From: Melioribacteraceae bacterium
GTDB lineage: Bacteria > Bacteroidota > Ignavibacteria > Ignavibacteriales > Melioribacteraceae
Assembly: GCA_015494845.1 (NCBI GenBank)
Contig: WGAL01000255.1
Coordinates: 1-9,429, forward strand
DNA length: 9,429 bases
Direction: 5' to 3'
Part shown: piece by piece, positions 5,594-9,429 of the stretch
How positions within the stretch are numbered: the first letter of the stretch is position 1
Layout of the letters: every line of letters begins with the position of its first letter
Program-made: the position numbers and the translations under genes
Notes under the pieces: generated by a model
Told to the model about the DNA's origin: nothing
The model's database searches: none
The model's input: the letters and a program-made list of their open reading frames with translations, nothing else

Positions 5594-6726
5594 TTTTTAC
5601 TGGGAAATACGCAAAATACAATCTCGGCGCGGAGCATCCTTTTAGTCCGCTGAGAATGAAAATGACGCTCGAATTGCTTGAAGCGTTAGGCGAAAAAGTT
5701 GAATTTACGGAACCGCAACCGGTGGAGCCGGACGAGTTGTTCAAAATTCATTCGCAAGATTACGTAGAAGCGGCGGAAGCGGTTAGCGACGGCAAGGAAA
5801 TTCCCAACGCGGAAAAATACGGACTCGGCACGGCGGATAATCCTGTAACCGAAGGAATGGCGGAAGGCGCGCGCTACATTTGCGGCGGAACTTTGCTCGG
5901 CGCGAAAATGCTTATTGAAAACAAAGCGGAAAAAGTTCTGCAACTCGGCGGCGGTTTGCATCACGCGCATTATTCGTCGGCGGCGGGATTTTGCCTTTAT
6001 AACGATTTGGCGTTGGCGATAAAAGAGATGACGCAAAACGGAATGTATGTCGCATACATCGATATTGACGTTCACCATGGCGACGGCGTGCAGGAAATAT
6101 TTTACAACGACGATAAAGTAATGACAATTTCTTTCCACGAAACCGGCGAATATCTTTTTCCGGGAACCGGTTCGATTTTCGAACTCGGAAACGGCGCGGG
6201 AAAAAACCTAAAACTTAACGTTCCGCTCGAACCGTTTACGGAAGGCGAATCTTATTTGGAAGCGGTAAAAAAAGTCGCGCAAACGGCGCTTTCACAATTT
6301 CATCCGGACGCAATTGTAATTCAATCCGGCGCGGACGCGCATTTTTCCGACCCGCTCGCCGATTTGCTTTTGACGACGCAAGATTACGAGAAGTTGTTCA
6401 GATTACTGATTGAACTCGGAAATAATTTCGCGAAAGGGAAAATGCTTTTCACTTTGGGCGGAGGTTATTCGTTCGAAGCGGCATCGAGAATTTGGACGAT
6501 TTTATATTTGGTTTTAAGCGGAAAGAAAATTCCTAAAAATTTGGAAATACCGGAAAATTGGAGAAGGCGTTGGAGTGGAATTCTCGGAGTTGAATTGCCG
6601 GAATTTCTGCATGACAGACCTAATTCATACAAAGCAATTCCGCGAAAAAAAGAAATTGAAGCGCACAACCGCGATACGGTAAGGCGTTTGCTCGATTTAT
6701 CTACAGCCGGGATGTTTTATTTTTAG
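5581..6726 (+). CDS. acuC: AcuC-like class I HDAC-fold protein deacetylase
   Basis: The product has 381 residues from the ATG at 5581, near the usual AcuC length. The arginase/deacetylase fold motifs are all visible: tandem His in GGGLHHAH (127-128), zinc ligands Asp163 and His165 in DIDVHHGDG, a third zinc ligand Asp252 in SGADAHFSDP, and the transition-state Tyr296 in LGGGY. It should therefore be an active zinc-dependent amidohydrolase. In Bacillus, AcuC removes acetyl groups from acetyl-CoA synthetase and reactivates it; the same role is inferred here from the adjacent acetyltransferase. A TTG six codons upstream (5563) is in frame, but ATG 5581 starts with the family-typical MFEIIFTGKYAKYN, so I prefer it. 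It overlaps the acuB-like gene by 13 bases and is the last gene of the operon, ending four bases before a palindrome. Confidence 0.88.
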   Translation: MFEIIFTGKYAKYNLGAEHPFSPLRMKMTLELLEALGEKVEFTEPQPVEPDELFKIHSQDYVEAAEAVSDGKEIPNAEKYGLGTADNPVTEGMAEGARYICGGTLLGAKMLIENKAEKVLQLGGGLHHAHYSSAAGFCLYNDLALAIKEMTQNGMYVAYIDIDVHHGDGVQEIFYNDDKVMTISFHETGEYLFPGTGSIFELGNGAGKNLKLNVPLEPFTEGESYLEAVKKVAQTALSQFHPDAIVIQSGADAHFSDPLADLLLTTQDYEKLFRLLIELGNNFAKGKMLFTLGGGYSFEAASRIWTILYLVLSGKKIPKNLEIPENWRRRWSGILGVELPEFLHDRPNSYKAIPRKKEIEAHNRDTVRRLLDLSTAGMFYF

Positions 6727-6730
6727 CGCG

Positions 6731-6770
6731 GTAGAGACGCAATTCGCCACGGCGAATTTTGCGTCTCTAC
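6731..6770. repeat. 40-bp composite palindrome, GTAGAGACGC family with nested dyad
   Basis: The outer arms gtagagacgc/gcgtctctac are the same as in the dyad at 360-387. The centre is replaced by ttcgccacggcgaa, near-identical to the free dyad at 324-337. Overall it folds into an 18-base stem with a 2-base bulge and AC at the tip. It starts four bases after the deacetylase stop and is followed by AATTATT, so it could end the operon transcript, though it has no clear U-tract. Confidence 0.7.
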
Positions 6771-6780
6771 AATTATTAAA

Positions 6781-6822
6781 ACATCATTGCGAGCCAAGAC
6801 GCTAAAGCGGATTGGCGAATGC
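6781..6822. repeat. Truncated copy of the MITE-like element (left end only)
   Basis: The sequence atcattgcgagccaagacgc and the following agcggattggcg match the left third of copy 3 (2178 onward) with a few changes. The right half and the right terminal inverted repeat are absent. It sits between the two palindromes of the convergent junction. Confidence 0.55.
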
Positions 6823-6834
6823 AAAAATTGGGAA

Positions 6835-6862
6835 GTAGGGACAACTCGCGAGTTGTCCCTAC
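6835..6862. repeat. 28-bp perfect palindrome, GTAGGGACAACTCG family, copy B
   Basis: This copy is identical in all 28 bases to that at 2089-2116. It lies ten bases beyond the stop of the GtrA-like gene on the minus strand. Like copy A it follows a stop codon closely, so it could serve as a transcript-end structure for the minus-strand operon. Confidence 0.8.
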
Positions 6863-6872
6863 AAATAAAAAT

Positions 6873-7301
6873 TTATTTTTCTTTAAAAACCCAAAACTCG
6901 CCGAGGGTGAAATTGGACGCCATTCCGAAAAATATTCCGATTAAATTGGCAAGCAAATAATAAACGCCGAAAGCTTCCGAGAGAACCAAAAGCGTAACGT
7001 AATTTATTAACGCGCCGAGCGATGCAGAAAGGTAATAACGCCACATTCTATGAAAAAACGGATAATGTTTTTCGCGTGATTTTTCGTTCCACGTCCAATA
7101 ATCGTTTAACAGAAAATTGTTCATAATCGCAAACGCAACCGCAATTACCGACGCAACGGCGAGCGGCAAATCGAAAACTTTATGAGCAAGCCAAAGGAAA
7201 AAAGTGTTTACCAAAATCCCGCTTGCGCCAACCGTTCCGAATTTCAGAAAGCGGATTAATCTTTGCTTATCTAATATTATTTCCTTTATAGTTTTCAGCA
7301 T
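6873..7301 (-). CDS. GtrA-like four-helix membrane protein
   Basis: The product has 142 residues from the ATG at 7301. Four hydrophobic helices are visible, with GtrA-family signatures: FLKFGTVGASGILVN in helix 1, NNFLLNDYWTW after helix 2, YLSASLGALINYVTLLVL in helix 3, and ANLIGIFFGMASNF in helix 4 before EFWVFKEK. GtrA proteins act in the inner membrane and are thought to help flip or present polyprenyl-phosphate-linked sugars; here the partner is probably the adjacent GT39 enzyme. A TTG at 7361 would add 20 residues but would overlap the glycosyltransferase gene by 95 bases. From ATG 7301 the overlap is 35 bases and the length fits the family. No strong SD is seen for this ATG, so translation may be coupled to the upstream gene. 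It is the last gene of the minus-strand run. Confidence 0.8.
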   Translation of the reverse strand: MLKTIKEIILDKQRLIRFLKFGTVGASGILVNTFFLWLAHKVFDLPLAVASVIAVAFAIMNNFLLNDYWTWNEKSREKHYPFFHRMWRYYLSASLGALINYVTLLVLSEAFGVYYLLANLIGIFFGMASNFTLGEFWVFKEK

Positions 7302-8778
7302 AATAGCAATAAATTGTTCTCGTGTGAATTTTATCCGCAAATTTGTATTCAAGTTCGGCAAGTTTGGTTAGATTGTCGAAATATTTCGCCACCTTCTTCA
7401 ACTGCGGTTTGTATTCGCGTCTGTCGGTAAAAACGTAAATTGCGTCCTTCCCTTTCAGCGAATCGGGAATTCCCCAAATCGAGAATTGCAATCCGGGTTC
7501 GCCGAAAATATTTGCCGAGTATGTTTCCTGACTTTCGTCGTGCAAGTAAAATTTCAAAAGCGACGCCGATTTGTAAGAATTGGAAAATAAAAATACTTTC
7601 CCCTTACCTCCTTTTTCCTCTTGCAATTGGCGTATCTTTTGCGCGGCGTCTTCCCAACCGCTCCAAGTGTTCCCTTCTCCCAACGGAATATTCGGCACAA
7701 GCATAATCGCGTAAGCAACCGTAATGAGAAAAACGGAAAAGTAAATTCCTGATTTCATCCACTTGCCAGGCGCGATGAAATTATTGAAAAACATTACGCT
7801 TACAATAATTGCCAAACTCAAATAACCTGGCAACAACCAATTCATTTTAACAAGCGAAGTTAAACTGACAAGCGTAAATCCGGCAATAATTACAATTGCC
7901 GACCAAAACAAAAGATGAAATTTTTCGTTTTCCTTCCAGCGTTTTATAATTCTGAAAATCGCTTTTGAATAAAGAACAAAAAGCAACGGCGTTAGCATAA
8001 ACAATTGACTAAAGAAAAGTTGAATTATGTATTTTGTTTGAACAGGGTGCGTATCGTGCTTTGCGCGGTTAGCGGTTTGAAAAAGAAACGACGCCCAGCC
8101 GTGTTGCGCGTTCCAATAAATAACGGGCGAGAAAACGAGAAACGCAAGAACCGTAGCAAAATAAGGATATGGCGTGAGTAACTCTTTTCTGTGTTCATTT
8201 GAAAAAAGAATGAAAAAGAAAATCGAGCCGAGCAAAACAATTGCCGTGTATTTGCTTGTTAAACCAAAGCCCAAACTAATTCCCGCGTAGAGCCAATATT
8301 TTGGTTTTTGCGCGATGATTTTTTTCTGCACAAAATAAATTGTTAAGAGCCAAAAGAAAAGCAACGGCGTATCGGGGACTAACGTAACCGAATAAATGTG
8401 AGCGAAAATCGAAAAAACGTAAACAAGAACCGCAAGCGAGGCAATTGTTTTCGAATTGTTTTCTTTCGCGAAATGTTCCGCAAAATCAAACGCGGTTCTG
8501 TAAAGAAGCAACATCGTGAGAGCCGACCAAACAACCGCCATAAATTTCACGCCGAAAAAATTATCGCCGAACAAAGTCGTTCCAAGCCAAATGGAATAAG
8601 CGGCGACGGGCGGGTGGTCGAAATACGACAAAGCGGGATGTTGCGCGTAATACCAGTAATACGCTTCTTGCGGCGTAATCGGAATAAACGCAATGTAAAC
8701 CAAGCGAAGTAAAGTTAAACTTAAAATCAGTTTGAACGCGTTCCGGTAATCGCTTAAATATTTATCGATTATTTTCAA
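7267..8778 (-). CDS. ArnT/PMT-like membrane glycosyltransferase (GT39 family)
   Basis: The product has 503 residues and many membrane helices. After the first helix (about 15-32) comes the periplasmic loop typical of GT39/ArnT-like enzymes: TPQEAYYW (Glu38) and YFDHPP (52-57). Further family-like segments are VTLVPDTPLLFFW (131-143), GLTSKYTAIVL (172-182) and MNWLLPGYLSLAI (312-324). A soluble C-terminal part (about 365-503) contains GWEDAAQKIRQL and SASLLKFYL. These enzymes take a sugar from a polyprenyl-phosphate carrier and transfer it to a lipid, glycan or protein outside the cytoplasm. The exact donor and acceptor cannot be read from the sequence. The start is TTG at 8778: it has AAAGGA seven bases upstream, and the next Met (residue 80) would remove the catalytic loop. 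Its 3' end overlaps the GtrA-like gene, pointing to a joint task. The SpmAB-like gene ends 39 bases upstream. Confidence 0.85.
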   Translation of the reverse strand: MKIIDKYLSDYRNAFKLILSLTLLRLVYIAFIPITPQEAYYWYYAQHPALSYFDHPPVAAYSIWLGTTLFGDNFFGVKFMAVVWSALTMLLLYRTAFDFAEHFAKENNSKTIASLAVLVYVFSIFAHIYSVTLVPDTPLLFFWLLTIYFVQKKIIAQKPKYWLYAGISLGFGLTSKYTAIVLLGSIFFFILFSNEHRKELLTPYPYFATVLAFLVFSPVIYWNAQHGWASFLFQTANRAKHDTHPVQTKYIIQLFFSQLFMLTPLLFVLYSKAIFRIIKRWKENEKFHLLFWSAIVIIAGFTLVSLTSLVKMNWLLPGYLSLAIIVSVMFFNNFIAPGKWMKSGIYFSVFLITVAYAIMLVPNIPLGEGNTWSGWEDAAQKIRQLQEEKGGKGKVFLFSNSYKSASLLKFYLHDESQETYSANIFGEPGLQFSIWGIPDSLKGKDAIYVFTDRREYKPQLKKVAKYFDNLTKLAELEYKFADKIHTRTIYCYYAENYKGNNIR

Positions 8779-8785
8779 AACAATT

Positions 8786-8791
8786 TCCTTT
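8786..8791 (-). promoter_or_regulatory. Shine-Dalgarno site supporting a TTG start of the GT39 gene
   Basis: AAAGGA on the minus strand lies seven bases before TTG at 8778. It is the best ribosome-binding site near this gene's N-terminus and decides the start, since no ATG exists in frame until after the conserved QEAYYW loop. Confidence 0.55.
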
Positions 8792-8817
8792 CGTAAACCG
8801 TTGCGTAAAAATACAAT

Positions 8818-9429
8818 TTAGATTCCGAAAAGCAATCGCACAATAAACAAAGCAGCGAGAATTCCGGCAATATCGGCGCTTACTCCGGCAATTACGGCGT
8901 GGCGGGTTTTCTTAATATTTACCGAACCGAAATACAGTGCAAGAACGTAAAACGTGGTTTCCGTGCTTCCTAAAATCGTCGATGCGAGAACGCCGATAAA
9001 CGAATCCGGTCCGTATTGTTTCATCAGTTCCGTCATTATTCCGATTGACGCGCTGCCGGAAAGCGGACGCATTAAAGCCATCGGCAAAACATCGGCGGGC
9101 ATTCCGATTAAGTTCAGCAAAGGCGAAAAAATTGCCGCAAGAAAATCCATTCCGCCGCTTGCGCGAAAAATCCCGATTGCGACAAGCATTGCGACGAGAT
9201 AAGGAATTATTTTAACCGCAATCTTAAAGCCTTCTTTTGCTCCTTCGGTAAACTCTTCGTAAAGATTTACTTTTTTGAAAAATCCGTAAGTAAGAAATGT
9301 CAAAATAATCAAAGGAATTGCAAGCGCGGAAATAATGCGAATTGCCGAAACAACCGCGCCGGAGTATGTTGAAAGAAACAAAAATTTAATTACGGCAATC
9401 GCCGAAACAATAAAAAGAAAAACGCCGGC
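8818..9429 (-). CDS. SpmA/SpmB-like nucleoside-recognition (Gate) domain membrane protein, C-terminal part
   Basis: The frame is open to the window edge, giving 203 residues to a TAA stop. The part seen matches SpmB: GMDFLAAIFSPLLNLIGMP, LPMALMRPLSGSASIGIM, and the strongly conserved LGSTETTFYVLALYFGSV followed by RHAVIAGVSADIAG. Several hydrophobic helices indicate an inner-membrane protein of the nucleoside-recognition/Gate family. In spore formers SpmA and SpmB affect spore core dehydration. In non-sporulating Bacteroidota-like bacteria the two are commonly fused and the transported substrate is unknown. A hydrophobic stretch upstream of residue FLSTYSG (AGVFLFIVSAIAVIKF) suggests such a SpmA-SpmB fusion, with SpmA outside the window. 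A TTG at 9381 is in frame but is probably internal. Gene order suggests possible co-transcription with the GT39 gene, 39 bases downstream. Confidence 0.8.
   Translation of the reverse strand, partial: AGVFLFIVSAIAVIKFLFLSTYSGAVVSAIRIISALAIPLIILTFLTYGFFKKVNLYEEFTEGAKEGFKIAVKIIPYLVAMLVAIGIFRASGGMDFLAAIFSPLLNLIGMPADVLPMALMRPLSGSASIGIMTELMKQYGPDSFIGVLASTILGSTETTFYVLALYFGSVNIKKTRHAVIAGVSADIAGILAALFIVRLLFGI

Noticed and set aside
5686..6138. Minus-strand frame of 150 codons inside the deacetylase gene
   Set aside because: It is antisense to the conserved zinc-site motifs of the deacetylase and has no recognisable features.
7302..7361. TTG start giving a 162-residue GtrA-like protein
   Set aside because: It would overlap the glycosyltransferase gene by 95 bases and add 20 residues before the family's normal N-terminus.
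8653..8676. Loss of the first acidic residue in the GT39 catalytic loop (QEAYYW instead of DEAYYW)
   Set aside because: QE variants are, from memory, common in this transferase group, and the glutamate and YFDHPP segment are intact, so I do not regard it as an inactive enzyme.
9379..9381. TTG as true start of the SpmB-like protein
   Set aside because: The frame stays open to the window edge and encodes a further hydrophobic helix upstream, so the gene is more likely truncated by the window.

Overview
The window reads as chromosomal DNA of a non-sporulating member of the Bacteroidota/Chlorobiota group, most likely an Ignavibacteria-type organism. The main clue is a secreted protein with a type IX secretion (T9SS) C-terminal sorting domain. 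A fused SpmA/SpmB-like membrane protein, AT-leaning genes rich in CpG, and intergenic spaces filled with dispersed palindromic repeats fit the same picture. The lineage is inferred; no rRNA or other marker is present.

Layout. Bases 2-235 hold the last 77 codons of an unidentified + strand gene, followed by a good Rho-independent terminator (272-300). From 324 to 663 lies a repeat field: a 28-bp perfect dyad and two 121-bp MITE-like elements. Bases 801-2063 encode a secreted protein with a signal peptide, a dockerin-like calcium-binding pair, a possible papain/transglutaminase-like Cys-His domain, and a T9SS sorting domain. The middle of this gene is almost free of CpG while both ends have normal CpG density, so it looks like a mosaic. 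A second repeat field (2089-2417) follows.

Bases 2554-6726 form a three-gene + strand operon resembling Bacillus acuABC with a different first member: a GNAT acetyltransferase fused to a degenerate ADP-forming acyl-CoA synthetase (Pat-like), a CBS-CBS-ACT protein (AcuB-like), and a class I HDAC-fold deacetylase (AcuC-like). Together they plausibly form a protein-lysine acetylation writer, a nucleotide/metabolite sensor and an eraser. By analogy the target would be AMP-forming acetyl-CoA synthetase, which is not in the window.

Bases 6727-6872 are a convergent junction packed with three repeat families. Beyond it the minus strand carries, in transcription order, the C-terminal half of a SpmA/SpmB-like gate-domain membrane protein (cut by the window end), a GT39/ArnT-like membrane glycosyltransferase starting at TTG, and a GtrA-like membrane protein overlapping it. 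The last two probably act together in polyprenyl-phosphate-dependent sugar transfer to an envelope glycan or lipid. No tRNA, rRNA, CRISPR array, IS transposase or riboswitch was recognised.
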